The notes under the pieces were generated by a model, which did not search any database, was not told where the DNA came from, and worked only from the letters and a program-made list of their open reading frames with translations. A stretch of DNA of 64,000 bases from Flavobacterium sp. JAS (GTDB lineage: Bacteria; Bacteroidota; Bacteroidia; Flavobacteriales; Flavobacteriaceae): the NCBI RefSeq assembly GCF_020991455.1, contig NZ_JAJMOX010000005.1, forward strand, positions 62,001-126,000, read 5' to 3'. This document shows positions 17,316 to 26,142 of this stretch, in pieces. Position numbers and translations under genes: made by a program. Numbering within the stretch: position 1 is the stretch's first letter; each line of letters starts with the position of its first letter.

Positions 17316-17993
17316 ATGAAAATCACATTTTACGGACACGCTTCTTTAGGCATTGAAGTTGGAGGAAAACATATTATTGTAGATCCTTTCATTACAGGAA
17401 ACCCACTGGCATCAGCAATAGACATAAATACATTAAAAGCAGATTATATTTTGCTTACACATGCACATGGTGATCACGTTCTTGACGTTGAAGCGATTGC
17501 AAAGCGAACCAATGCAACAATTGTTTCAAATGCCGAAATCACAAGTTATTACGCACAAAGAGAATTTAAAGCGCACCCAATGAATCACGGTGGAAGCTGG
17601 CAGTTTGACTTTGGAAAAGTAAAATATGTAAACGCAATACACTCAAGTTCTTTTCCTGACGGAAGTTACGGCGGAAATCCCGGAGGTTTTGTAATCGAAG
17701 GCGAACACAAAAATATCTATATTGCCGGAGACACAGCATTGACAATGGATATGAAACTAATTCCGTTGCGTACAAAACTGGATTTGGCAATACTTCCAAT
17801 AGGTAATAATTTTACAATGGATGTTGAAGATGCTATTATCGCTTCAGATTTTGTAGAATGCGATAAAATCTTAGGATATCATTTCGACACCTTTGGTTAT
17901 ATAGAAATTGATCATGAAGAATCAATCCGTAAATTTTTCGACAAAGGAAAAGATTTGATGCTTCTTGAAATTGGAGAATCAATCGAATTATAA
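17316..17993 (+). CDS. UPF0173 metal-dependent hydrolase, MBL fold
   Basis: 225 residues, cytoplasmic, with the metallo-beta-lactamase signature THAHGDH (His49, His51, Asp53, His54), a later Asp in AGDTALT and a C-terminal GYHFDTF histidine. This is the compact UPF0173/YtkL type, close to UlaG-like lactonases. The substrate is unknown. Spacing of 29 bases after menA suggests a shared transcript; in Flavobacterium relatives this neighbourhood is common, but a role in menaquinone synthesis is not shown. Confidence 0.88.
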   Translation: MKITFYGHASLGIEVGGKHIIVDPFITGNPLASAIDINTLKADYILLTHAHGDHVLDVEAIAKRTNATIVSNAEITSYYAQREFKAHPMNHGGSWQFDFGKVKYVNAIHSSSFPDGSYGGNPGGFVIEGEHKNIYIAGDTALTMDMKLIPLRTKLDLAILPIGNNFTMDVEDAIIASDFVECDKILGYHFDTFGYIEIDHEESIRKFFDKGKDLMLLEIGESIEL

Positions 17994-18014
17994 TCCTGAG
18001 CTAAGTCGAAGGAA

Positions 18015-18145
18015 GGAGCTAATCCCGCTTTCGGCTATATCTTTTTTTGAGGCAAAGAAAAATTGTTTCAAAAAAAGGATACCGCCTCAAACGAAGTTCA
18101 CTGAACTCCTTTTAAAATAAATATTAAGTGAAGTAATCGGGGCTA
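18015..18145 (+). repeat. Interspersed element, copy b of the GCTATATC/GGGGCTAG family
   Basis: Reads GGAGCTAATCCCGCTTTC, GGCTATATCTTTTTTT, AAAAAAAGGATACCGCC and, after a segment with GAAGTTCACTGAACTCC, AATCGGGGCTA. It fills most of the gap between the UPF0173 and DUF2199 genes. Same block order as copy a (9301) and copy c (30628, inverted). Confidence 0.55.
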
Positions 18146-18170
18146 AAAACACCTTTATGTTTATAAAGAA

Positions 18171-18683
18171 ATGGACGAAATTAAATTTATTTGTGAGTGC
18201 TGCGGTAAAGAACATGTGAGTTGGCCCGCACTGACGTACAATTCACCAAGTAGTTATCATAATCTTTCCGATCAGGAAAAAGAAGAAATAGCAGTAATCG
18301 ATCAGGATTTTTGCGTTATAAAATATTCAGATCAGGAGATAAATCGCTTTATCAGATGCGTTCTAATTCAAAAAGTTAATGATCATTGCGAAGATCTGGA
18401 ATATGGTTTCTGGGTTTCATTAAGTGAAAAAAGCTTTCAGGATTACCTTGATAACTTTGATAACAAAAATCACGAAACCCAATATTTTGGATGGCTTTCC
18501 AATTATATTTCGCAATACCAATTCTCAAATAGTATTCCAACAACCGTAGTTACCAAAAGCGGTAACGATAGACCTGAAATTTTTCCGCATCAGGATTTTG
18601 ATCATCCCTTTGTAAAAGATTATTACAATGGAATTACAAAAGAAGAAGCTGAAAAAAGAATTAGGGAAATGTTAAAAAATTAG
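18171..18683 (+). CDS. DUF2199 domain protein
   Basis: 170 residues, no signal peptide. The N-terminus has the CECCGKEH cysteine cluster (Cys8, Cys10, Cys11) followed by WPALTYNSP, and the middle has the YGFWVSLSEKSFQDY and GWLSNYI motifs typical of DUF2199. Function unknown; the cysteines suggest metal binding. It precedes the TPR gene by 41 bases on the same strand. Confidence 0.87.
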   Translation: MDEIKFICECCGKEHVSWPALTYNSPSSYHNLSDQEKEEIAVIDQDFCVIKYSDQEINRFIRCVLIQKVNDHCEDLEYGFWVSLSEKSFQDYLDNFDNKNHETQYFGWLSNYISQYQFSNSIPTTVVTKSGNDRPEIFPHQDFDHPFVKDYYNGITKEEAEKRIREMLKN

Positions 18684-18724
18684 GCCTGAAATTTGCACAA
18701 GACATTTAAACTAAATTTTATAAA

Positions 18725-19927
18725 ATGAATTTAAAAAAAGTTGCCCTATTTCTTTTAATTGCAGTTTCTTATAGTACGTATGCCCAAAAAGATGGTTATT
18801 GGGATAAAGAACGTTCTACAACAAAAGAAATCATAGTTTCTGCCCGAGACAGAATCCTTCTTAAAACAGAAGATTTGCCCGTTGGAACCACAGAAATTGT
18901 ATACAGAATTACACTTCTGGACGAAAATCAGCAAATGGCAAATAGTTTAGTTTCAGTACTAAAATCAATTCCGGATCCAACCGGAATTAGTCAGGGATCA
19001 GCCGGAGCAGTTTTTTTAATGTCTAAAATCTCTGGGGACGACACTTGTTCTTATGCACTTTTCATTTCAAATGATAGTGCTAAAAAGTACGTCGATGACG
19101 GAAAAACAGATAAATCCTGTTATGCTCAGGAAGAACCATTAAGCAAAGATGCAAAGCGATTATCACTTGATAAATCATCGTGTTTAGGAGATAATATCAA
19201 TACGATTTGGTTTGGTTTTCACAGCAAAAACTGGCTTCTGAATCAGAAAATAGTGTTGGAAGTTGTGCCTTGGGTTGATACAAAATTAAATCGTGGCTGG
19301 AATCAGGATAACAAAAACGAAATCATAAGTCTTTGTAAAACATCGACAATGGCGCAAAAAATGGCCAATTCTGATGATTTTTGTGTTTGTATTCTGGATA
19401 AAATCATGAAACAATATCGTTACACAGAATTTCAGAAATTATTGGCAATCGAGAAAAGTAAAGTCTATAAAGACTTCGGAAATAGCTGTTATAAAGATGC
19501 CGATATTTCTAAAAACGTTTTTAATGATTTACGAGCACAAATTACATCTTTAATAAAAGCGCAAAAATACAACGAAGCAATTCCGAAATTAAATACCATA
19601 ATAAACGACGGAAAAGCAACTGCTGTAGATTACAGTTCTATTGGATATTGCTATATCTTGACGAAACAATACGCAAAAGCGATTAAGTTTCTTAAAGAAG
19701 GCGAAAAAGTAGACGATACAGAGTTATTGGTAAAACTAAACTTAGCACACGTTTATCTGGTTAGCGATGATTATAGCGAAGCAAAAGTTATTTATAAAAA
19801 ATACCAGACTCAAAATGTTACAGATAGTTTAAGCTGGAAAGAAAAAACAAAACAAGATTTTACAGTTTTTCAAAAAGCAGGCTTACCATCAAAAGACTTC
19901 GAAAAAATTCTAAATCTTTATAACTAA
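18725..19927 (+). CDS. Exported protein with C-terminal TPR repeats
   Basis: 400 residues with a signal peptide (about 1-20, ending AQK). The first 180 residues form an extracytoplasmic domain I do not recognise; residues about 215-255 contain a cysteine-bearing segment (DDFCVCILDKIM); residues about 265-370 form two to three TPR units (YNEAIPKLNTIINDGKATAVDY, YAKAIKFLKEGEKV, YSEAKVIYKKYQ; each shown in part). TPRs mediate protein contacts, partner unknown. Likely co-transcribed with the DUF2199 gene. Confidence 0.75.
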   Translation: MNLKKVALFLLIAVSYSTYAQKDGYWDKERSTTKEIIVSARDRILLKTEDLPVGTTEIVYRITLLDENQQMANSLVSVLKSIPDPTGISQGSAGAVFLMSKISGDDTCSYALFISNDSAKKYVDDGKTDKSCYAQEEPLSKDAKRLSLDKSSCLGDNINTIWFGFHSKNWLLNQKIVLEVVPWVDTKLNRGWNQDNKNEIISLCKTSTMAQKMANSDDFCVCILDKIMKQYRYTEFQKLLAIEKSKVYKDFGNSCYKDADISKNVFNDLRAQITSLIKAQKYNEAIPKLNTIINDGKATAVDYSSIGYCYILTKQYAKAIKFLKEGEKVDDTELLVKLNLAHVYLVSDDYSEAKVIYKKYQTQNVTDSLSWKEKTKQDFTVFQKAGLPSKDFEKILNLYN

Positions 19928-19940
19928 CTTAAAAAAATAC

Positions 19941-20055
19941 GCCACGAATTACACTAATTCCCACTAATTGTATTGGCTGAGATAAGATTTTGATCAACTT
20001 TGTGTTATTTCAAATAAAGCTAAATTTATTCGTGAAAATTAGTGAAATTCGTGGC
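19941..20055. repeat. Inverted repeat, copy 2 of the GCCACGAATT family
   Basis: Left arm GCCACGAATTACACTAATT at 19941 and right arm ending GTGAAATTCGTGGC at 20055, with a spacer of about 65 bases. Arms are imperfect compared with copy 1. The right end lies only 13 bases before the menC start. Confidence 0.7.
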
Positions 20056-20068
20056 AAAATATATTATT

Positions 20069-21115
20069 TTGAAAGCAACTTACCACAAATATATGCTTGA
20101 GTTTAAGCGTCCTTCGGGAACTTCACGGGGTATTATGACCGAAAAAGAAACCTGGTTTATTGTTCTTGAAGAGAATGGTAAAAAGGGAATAGGTGAGTGC
20201 GGCATACTTCGTGGTTTGAGTGCTGATGATCGCAATGATTATGAAGAAAAATTACAATGGACCTGCCAGAATATTCATTTGGGAGAAACAACACTTTGGG
20301 AAGCTTTATTAGAATTTCCGTCCATACAATTCGGAATCGAAATGGCTTTTTTATCACTAAAAAGCGAAAACCCATATTTGTTATTTCCATCCCATTTTAC
20401 AAATTATTCAAAATCGATTGTTATAAACGGTTTAGTCTGGATGGGAGAAGCTTCTTTTATGAAAGAACAAATTGAAGAAAAAATAGCAACTGGTTTTAAG
20501 TGTGTCAAACTTAAAATTGGCGCTATAGATTTTGAGAAAGAATTAGAATTATTACACTTTATCAGAAGTCATTTTTCGGCTAAAAAGATAGAAATTAGGG
20601 TTGATGCCAATGGTGCTTTTGCTTTAAATGAAGCTTTAGATAAACTAAATCAACTCGATAAATTTCAATTACATAGTATTGAACAGCCTATAAAAAAAGG
20701 CAACATTCAGGCAATGGCTGATTTGTGTAAAAACACCCCGTTTCCTATTGCACTGGATGAAGAGTTAATCGGCGTATTTTCATTAGAAGAAAAAGAAAAT
20801 TTACTACTTGAAATCAAACCACAATACATTATTTTAAAACCAAGTTTTGTAGGCGGATTTAGAGGAACAAAAGAATGGATTGATTTAGCTAATAAATACA
20901 ACATTGGTTGGTGGATAACATCAGCCTTAGAAAGCAATATTGGTTTAAATGCGATTGCACAATGGACATTTTTGCAAGATTCTGAAATGCCTCAAGGTTT
21001 AGGAACAGGAGCACTTTACACTAATAATTTTGATTGTCCGCTTGAAGTTTCTCAAGGACAGTTATGGTACAATACCTCAAAAAGTTGGGATTCCGGTTTT
21101 CTTGACAAAGCATAA
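20069..21115 (+). CDS. menC: o-Succinylbenzoate synthase
   Basis: 348 residues of the enolase superfamily. MenC dehydrates SHCHC to o-succinylbenzoate. Visible are the KLKIG lysine motif (about 145), metal ligands in RVDANGAF (about 178), EQP (about 205) and LDEE (about 230), and the second catalytic lysine in ILKPS (about 257). The related dipeptide epimerases share this frame; the men genes nearby favour MenC. The family start KATYHKY follows a TTG at 20069; an upstream GTG at 20042 would translate the repeat arm and is unlikely. It is separated from menA by three genes. Confidence 0.88.
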   Translation: MKATYHKYMLEFKRPSGTSRGIMTEKETWFIVLEENGKKGIGECGILRGLSADDRNDYEEKLQWTCQNIHLGETTLWEALLEFPSIQFGIEMAFLSLKSENPYLLFPSHFTNYSKSIVINGLVWMGEASFMKEQIEEKIATGFKCVKLKIGAIDFEKELELLHFIRSHFSAKKIEIRVDANGAFALNEALDKLNQLDKFQLHSIEQPIKKGNIQAMADLCKNTPFPIALDEELIGVFSLEEKENLLLEIKPQYIILKPSFVGGFRGTKEWIDLANKYNIGWWITSALESNIGLNAIAQWTFLQDSEMPQGLGTGALYTNNFDCPLEVSQGQLWYNTSKSWDSGFLDKA

Positions 21116-21116
21116 A

Positions 21117-21145
21117 AAAACTGGCCGTTAAGCCAGTTTTTCGGG
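21117..21145. terminator. Bidirectional terminator after menC
   Basis: Stem AAAACTGGC / GCCAGTTTT (21117-21125 with 21132-21140). It lies between convergent genes and has A and T runs on either side. Confidence 0.8.
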
Positions 21146-21161
21146 TTATTATGATCGTGGT

Positions 21162-21713
21162 TTATTCTTTTCCGCCATCCAGAGCATCTTGCCAGTCTTT
21201 TAATTCCTGCCATTTTCCTTCATAAGCCAGTTGAGCTTGTTTTGCCCAGGTACCGGGATTATGAATAGCAAAGTTTTCGCCGCCTGCATCCAGAATTTCT
21301 TGTGATCTCTGTGTTGGAGTTTCTGATAGTGCCAACCAGGTTTTAATTCCCGCGTTATGGTATAATTCCTCAATTTTAGGTCCAATTCCTTCAACAATTT
21401 TCAGGTCATTTTCCTTAATTTTTTTACCATAAACACTTGCTGCAAGAGCATCATTAAAAATTATTGCAGGAGCTACATTTGCTGCAAAAGATTGTACTGG
21501 TGAAGCAGCTTTTGCTTTAGCAGCTAAATCAGCTTCAAGTGAAGCAATTTTAGCATTCAAACTACGTGTATTTGCTTTACAAGCATCTAAATCTGCTTGT
21601 AGCGACAATGCAAGAGAATCATCTCCTTTAGAATTCATTTTTCCTAGTAAGTAACCTAAAATTCCACAGATTAATCCCACTAGCGCAGGTATTAAGATAC
21701 AAGGTATATTCAT
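21162..21713 (-). CDS. Membrane-anchored helix-hairpin-helix protein
   Basis: 183 residues: one N-terminal membrane span (about 4-25, glycine-rich), a coiled-coil segment (about 33-68), an alanine-rich linker, and a C-terminal helix-hairpin-helix-like domain (about 103-180) with LKIVEGIGPKIEELYHNAGI. This domain occurs in many Bacteroidota envelope proteins annotated as flap-endonuclease-like, but there is no evidence of nuclease activity here. It follows the OmpA-domain gene by 19 bases, so the two are an operon and the protein is probably an envelope component. Confidence 0.78.
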   Translation of the reverse strand: MNIPCILIPALVGLICGILGYLLGKMNSKGDDSLALSLQADLDACKANTRSLNAKIASLEADLAAKAKAASPVQSFAANVAPAIIFNDALAASVYGKKIKENDLKIVEGIGPKIEELYHNAGIKTWLALSETPTQRSQEILDAGGENFAIHNPGTWAKQAQLAYEGKWQELKDWQDALDGGKE

Positions 21714-21732
21714 AATAGTATATTTTGATTAA

Positions 21733-22644
21733 TTATTTGATTGTAATAACAGTTCGTCTGTTGTTTGCTTTGCCCTCAGCAGTAGTATTTTCGCCAACTG
21801 GTTCATCCGGGCCTTTTGATTCTGTCGTAATTCTCGAAGCGTCAATGCCGTTTTTCGATAAATAGTTTTTAGAAAACTCAGCACGTTTTTGTCCAAGAAT
21901 CACATTTGAATCGCGATTTCCAACATTATCACTATGCCCAACGATAAGAACAACAGCTTCTTTAACATGGTCGGTATATTTTACAAGCGCTTCTACTTTT
22001 AATTTTTCAACAGAACTTAGCTTATCACTGGATTTGTTCGTGTTAAAATGTAGAATTAGAGGATCTGAGTTGATTTTATCTTTCAGAGCAGTCCATTCAT
22101 CGCTTGCAACAGCAGTAGTATCTATAGTTTCAAATTTGTATTCAGCAGGACCTAAAAGAGTGTCGGCACTCATTTTCCATTTATCTATAATTTCTCCTTT
22201 TGTATCAAACTGAGCATCAGATAAACCTTTAGAAACAAAGAACTTTTTAATATCATTTGCCCTCGCCAAACCTAGATTCTCAAAAGTCGTCGTATTTGTT
22301 TCATCAGAAGTAGCATAACCGGTTATGGTAACCTTTTGCTTAGGATTTGCAATCAAAAATGTTTTAAGATTTTCAATTCCAATAGATACAGAATCACCAA
22401 CAGGCAGAATTACTGCAAAACTGTTTTTAAGGAACTTGATGTTATCATTGGTATGATAATCAATTCCAGAACCATTTAGAATAAAAGGGACAATAGTAGC
22501 GTCCTGAGCCACGACAGCAGGTACTTTTTCAGTATCAACCATTGGTGTTTTCATAGTACAATTGCAACAAAAATTCACATACAAAAAAGTACCCAGAATA
22601 ATTGTAAGTGCAATGCCTAATAGATAAAGTGCTTTTTTAGACAT
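21733..22644 (-). CDS. OmpA-family envelope protein with two OmpA-like domains
   Basis: 303 residues. After an N-terminal membrane segment (about 5-24) and a cysteine cluster (FCCNC), there are two OmpA/MotB-like domains. The first (about 75-155) is degenerate; the second (about 190-303) keeps the peptidoglycan-binding pattern VGHSDNVGNRDSN, LGQKRAEFSKNYL and NNRRTVI. It probably ties the membrane to peptidoglycan. First gene of an operon with the helix-hairpin-helix protein, divergent from the CYTH gene. A 198-base gap upstream holds the two promoters. Confidence 0.85.
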   Translation of the reverse strand: MSKKALYLLGIALTIILGTFLYVNFCCNCTMKTPMVDTEKVPAVVAQDATIVPFILNGSGIDYHTNDNIKFLKNSFAVILPVGDSVSIGIENLKTFLIANPKQKVTITGYATSDETNTTTFENLGLARANDIKKFFVSKGLSDAQFDTKGEIIDKWKMSADTLLGPAEYKFETIDTTAVASDEWTALKDKINSDPLILHFNTNKSSDKLSSVEKLKVEALVKYTDHVKEAVVLIVGHSDNVGNRDSNVILGQKRAEFSKNYLSKNGIDASRITTESKGPDEPVGENTTAEGKANNRRTVITIK

Positions 22645-22842
22645 AAGTGATGAAGTTAAGATTCTATCAAATTTAACAAAAAAATAAATACAGAATGCAT
22701 TAATAATCAGTTATTTTAAAGTTACAATTCTAACTGTGAGACGATTATAAAAACGCAAATAAATAAGCAAGGATTCTTAAATCACAATTTTAAGAGACAA
22801 TTAAATTGAGTAACTTGCATAAAAAATTAATTTAGACACAAA

Positions 22843-23316
22843 ATGGTCGAGATAGAAAGAAAGTTTCTTGTAAAATCAGATGATTTTAAAGAACAGGCTT
22901 TTACCCAAAATAGAATAGCTCAAGGATACTTAAGTTCTGCACCTGAAAGAACTGTCAGAGTAAGAATTAAAGGAGAAAGAGGCTTTATAACTATAAAAGG
23001 AATTGGCCACCATGGAGGAATGACCCGGTTTGAATGGGAAAATGAAATTCCGCTTGGCGAAGCACAGGAATTACTTAAATTATGCGAAAAAGGCAAAATT
23101 GAAAAAACTCGTTTTGAAATAAAATCCGAAAAGCACACTTTTGAAGTTGACGAGTTTTATGGAGAAAATGAAGGATTAGTAATGGCAGAAATTGAACTGG
23201 AATCTGAAACAGAACCTTTTGAAAAACCTGATTGGTTGGGAGAAGAAGTTACAGACGACGAAAGATATTATAACGCATATTTGAGTAAAAATCCTTTTAA
23301 ATACTGGGAGAAGTAA
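22843..23316 (+). CDS. CYTH domain protein (triphosphate tunnel metalloenzyme)
   Basis: 157 residues. The N-terminus carries the diagnostic ExExK motif (EIERK, residues 3-7), followed by the basic strands RVRIKGERGFITIKG and the acidic strands FEVDEFYGENEGLVMAEIELE of the tunnel fold. CYTH enzymes of this size usually hydrolyse inorganic triphosphate or related triphosphates with a divalent metal; class IV adenylate cyclase activity is a less likely alternative. The stop is 5 bases before the next gene, so the two are co-transcribed. Confidence 0.9.
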   Translation: MVEIERKFLVKSDDFKEQAFTQNRIAQGYLSSAPERTVRVRIKGERGFITIKGIGHHGGMTRFEWENEIPLGEAQELLKLCEKGKIEKTRFEIKSEKHTFEVDEFYGENEGLVMAEIELESETEPFEKPDWLGEEVTDDERYYNAYLSKNPFKYWEK

Positions 23317-23321
23317 GAATT

Positions 23322-24287
23322 ATGGGAGAATATGATTTGATTATTGTTGGCGGCGGACCAATTGGGCTGGCGTGTGCAATTGAAGCTCAAAAGAAAAACC
23401 TACGATATTTAATTATAGAAAAAGGTGCAATTGTAAATAGTATTTTCAATTATCCTTTGTACATGACTTTTTTCTCTACAGCAGAAAGGCTTGAAATTGG
23501 AGATATTCCGTTTAACTGTCTGGCACCAAAACCCGGACGTCAGGAAGCTTTAGAATATTACAGAAATATTCATCGCTATTTTAACTTTTCAATCCATTTG
23601 TTCGAAAAAGTAACACAAGTACAAAAACTAGAAAAGGCTTCTTTTAAAGTAACAACCGACAAAGCTATATATAAAGCTAAAAATGTTGTGATCGCAACCG
23701 GTTTTTACGACATTCCGATAGAGATGAATGTAAAAGGAGAGGAGTTACCTAAAGTTCGTCACTATTATAAAGAAGCGCATGAATATGCTTTTAGAAATAT
23801 TCTGGTAGTTGGCGCTAATAATTCATCTGTTGACGCGGCCTTAGAATGTTGGCGAAAAGGAGCGAATGTTACAATGGTAATTCGTAAAAACGAAATAAAC
23901 AACCGAGTAAAATATTGGGCAAAACCGGATATTGAAAACCGAATTGCTGAAGGAAGTATAAAAGCATATTTTGAATCGAATATTACTGAAATTCGTGATA
24001 ATGCTGCAGAAATCGAAACTCCAAACGGGAAAGTTACAATAGAAAATGATTTTGTTCTGGCTTTAACCGGATACAAACCAGATTTAACTTTTCTTGAAAA
24101 AATGGGAATTAAATTATCTGAAGATGAATTAAAAACACCATCTTATAATCCTGAAACTATGGAAACAAATGTAGAAGGTTTATTCCTGGCCGGAGTTGTC
24201 TGTGGCGGAATGCATACTCATAAATGGTTTATTGAGAACTCTCGTATTCATGCCAATATGATTGTAGATTATATTACTTCGAAATAG
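23322..24287 (+). CDS. YpdA-family bacillithiol disulfide reductase
   Basis: 321 residues of the two-dinucleotide-binding flavoprotein type. The FAD-binding GGGPIGLA lies at about 10-17 and the NADPH-binding VVGANNSSVDAAL at about 163. It lacks a CxxC redox pair, as YpdA/Bdr proteins do, and ends with the LAGVVCGGMHTHKWFIENSR segment typical of them. YpdA reduces oxidised bacillithiol with NADPH. Bacillithiol use is known in several Bacteroidota, and MsrA nearby fits a thiol-redox theme, but biosynthesis genes are not in the window. Confidence 0.88.
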   Translation: MGEYDLIIVGGGPIGLACAIEAQKKNLRYLIIEKGAIVNSIFNYPLYMTFFSTAERLEIGDIPFNCLAPKPGRQEALEYYRNIHRYFNFSIHLFEKVTQVQKLEKASFKVTTDKAIYKAKNVVIATGFYDIPIEMNVKGEELPKVRHYYKEAHEYAFRNILVVGANNSSVDAALECWRKGANVTMVIRKNEINNRVKYWAKPDIENRIAEGSIKAYFESNITEIRDNAAEIETPNGKVTIENDFVLALTGYKPDLTFLEKMGIKLSEDELKTPSYNPETMETNVEGLFLAGVVCGGMHTHKWFIENSRIHANMIVDYITSK

Positions 24288-24293
24288 AAAAAG

Positions 24294-24402
24294 GTTGCCA
24301 CAAATTTCACTAATTGACACTAAATTTTATTTGAATTACTATAAATTTAATTCGTGAAGATTCGTGAAGATTCGTGAAGATTCGTGAAATTCGTAGCAAA
24401 AA
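24294..24402. repeat. Inverted repeat, copy 3 of the family, with tandem 10-base units
   Basis: Left arm starts GTTGCCACAAATTTCACTAATT at 24294 in part; the right side ends ATTCGTAGCAAAA. Within it, 24351-24390 is four tandem units of TTCGTGAAGA, the last one ending AAT. The tandem array is unique to this copy. Confidence 0.75.
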
Positions 24403-24405
24403 AAC

Positions 24406-25974
24406 TTAAGAGCTACAAGAAAGCATAGAGCAACCTACTTTTGAGCGTGCCCAATCTGGTCGTTTTGCAAACCATTTTTGGTATTCCGGTTGCTCATCAT
24501 AAGGTTTTTGTAATAATAAATACAATTCATTTATCAAAGAATAATCACCTTGATCAGCAGCGTCAATAGCCAATTGAGACATATAATTTCTTAAGACATA
24601 TTTTGGATTAATCCCATTCATTTTTTCTGAGCGTTCTTTATCAGAAAGTTTCTCTGTATTTAATCTTTGGATATAGATAGTAAACCAATTATTCCAGGAT
24701 TCTAGTATGTCTCCAGAAATTTGCTCCGGAATATAAAAAGAATATTGAATTTTCTCTATCGCTTTCTCAACAGAATCTAATTTCTGAACCGTACTTAAAT
24801 TTCTAAAAAAGATGGTCATATCCGTTTCTGATAATTGCAAAGCAGTTTCCAAATTAGCAATTAATTCATCATCAGTTTCACTAGAAGTAAACAATCCTAA
24901 TTTACTTAAAAACATTATTTTATAGTCAGAATTAAAATCTAAAATAAATGATTCAAGTATATCTTCAAGCGGTTTAGCTTCGTTAATTAGAGGATAAATT
25001 GCATTTGCCAATTGGTATAAATTCCATTGTGCGATTTGTGGTTGATTGCCAAAACGATATCTTCTGTATTGACTGTCGGTCGTGTTTGGAGTCCAGTTTG
25101 GATCGTAATTTTCTAACCAGCCATATGGACCATAATCGATCGTAATTCCGTGAACGGACATATTATCTGTGTTCATTACACCGTGTATAAAACCAACGCG
25201 TTGCCAATGTAAAATCATTTCTCGGGTTTTATCTGCAACTGTTTTAAAGAATTGCAAATATTGTTCTTTTGGCTCTCCTTTTATTTCAGGAAAATAATGC
25301 TTGATATTGTACTCCACAAATTCTTTTAAATTTTTGAGCTCATTTCGTGCAGTCAGCATTTCGAAACTTCCAAAACGAATAAACGATGGCGCTACACGGC
25401 AAACGATTGCACCTTTTTCATAAGCCGGATTTCCGTTGTATAAAATATCCCGTAAAACTTCGTCACCGGATAACATTAATGAAAGTGATCGGGTAGTGGG
25501 AACTCCCAAATAATACATCGCTTCGGCACATAAATATTCTCTAACCGAAGATCTCAAAACTGCCAAACCATCGGCAGTTCTTGAATAGGGAGTTTTTCCG
25601 GCACCTTTTAGCTGAAGTGTGAAAAACTGATTGTCATTTTCTACTTCAGTTAAATTAATAGCGCGGCCATCACCCAATTGTCCGGCCCAATTCCCGAATT
25701 GATGTCCTGCATAACACATTGCGTACGGACGAGTTTCTGCTAGAACTTCTTTTCCTGAAAAAACATTCAAAAACGATTCAGATTGGATTTCGTCTGGAGT
25801 AATTCCAACCAATTCAGCAACTTCTTTAGATGCATGGATTAATTTTGGATTCGATGGTATTGTTGGATTCACGTAAGAAAAAAGCGCATTTGATACCTGA
25901 CGAACTTCATTGACTTCATTAGGATCTGCAGGCAATTCAGCTGTAAATCTGTTATTTATTTTTAAATTTTTCAT
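24406..25974 (-). CDS. selO: SelO-family protein adenylyltransferase (YdiU)
   Basis: 522 residues, a normal length for bacterial SelO. These pseudokinases transfer AMP from ATP to hydroxyl groups of proteins during oxidative stress. Recognisable are GDGRAINL, LKGAGKTPYSRTADG and the catalytic-loop region HGVMNTDNMS with the metal-binding DYGPYGW. The C-terminus ends LSCSS, keeping the cysteine that replaces selenocysteine of the animal proteins and forms a regulatory disulfide. It lies between two repeat elements, on the same strand as msrA. Confidence 0.93.
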   Translation of the reverse strand: MKNLKINNRFTAELPADPNEVNEVRQVSNALFSYVNPTIPSNPKLIHASKEVAELVGITPDEIQSESFLNVFSGKEVLAETRPYAMCYAGHQFGNWAGQLGDGRAINLTEVENDNQFFTLQLKGAGKTPYSRTADGLAVLRSSVREYLCAEAMYYLGVPTTRSLSLMLSGDEVLRDILYNGNPAYEKGAIVCRVAPSFIRFGSFEMLTARNELKNLKEFVEYNIKHYFPEIKGEPKEQYLQFFKTVADKTREMILHWQRVGFIHGVMNTDNMSVHGITIDYGPYGWLENYDPNWTPNTTDSQYRRYRFGNQPQIAQWNLYQLANAIYPLINEAKPLEDILESFILDFNSDYKIMFLSKLGLFTSSETDDELIANLETALQLSETDMTIFFRNLSTVQKLDSVEKAIEKIQYSFYIPEQISGDILESWNNWFTIYIQRLNTEKLSDKERSEKMNGINPKYVLRNYMSQLAIDAADQGDYSLINELYLLLQKPYDEQPEYQKWFAKRPDWARSKVGCSMLSCSS

Positions 25975-26037
25975 TGTAATTTTTATTCTTTTGCAACAAA
26001 TTCCACAGATTAAAAAGACTTCTATATCTGAGAAATA

Positions 26038-26094
26038 GCCACGAATTCACGAATTTATTAGACAAATATGCACAATTATTCGTGAATTCGTGGC
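26038..26094. repeat. Inverted repeat, copy 4 of the GCCACGAATTCACGAAT family
   Basis: Perfect 17-base arms (26038-26054 and 26078-26094) and a 23-base spacer, between selO and msrA. Core arm sequence equals that of copy 1 at 10008. Confidence 0.85.
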
Positions 26095-26142
26095 GGAAAA
26101 CCTTTTTAGATTGTTATAATAAATCTGTGGCAAATCTTTTAT

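Noticed and set aside
19941..20068. Upstream GTG start for menC
   Set aside because: It would translate the arm of an interspersed inverted repeat; the conserved N-terminus begins at the TTG 20069.
24351..24390. CRISPR array
   Set aside because: The tandem units are 10 bases with no spacers, and no cas gene is present.
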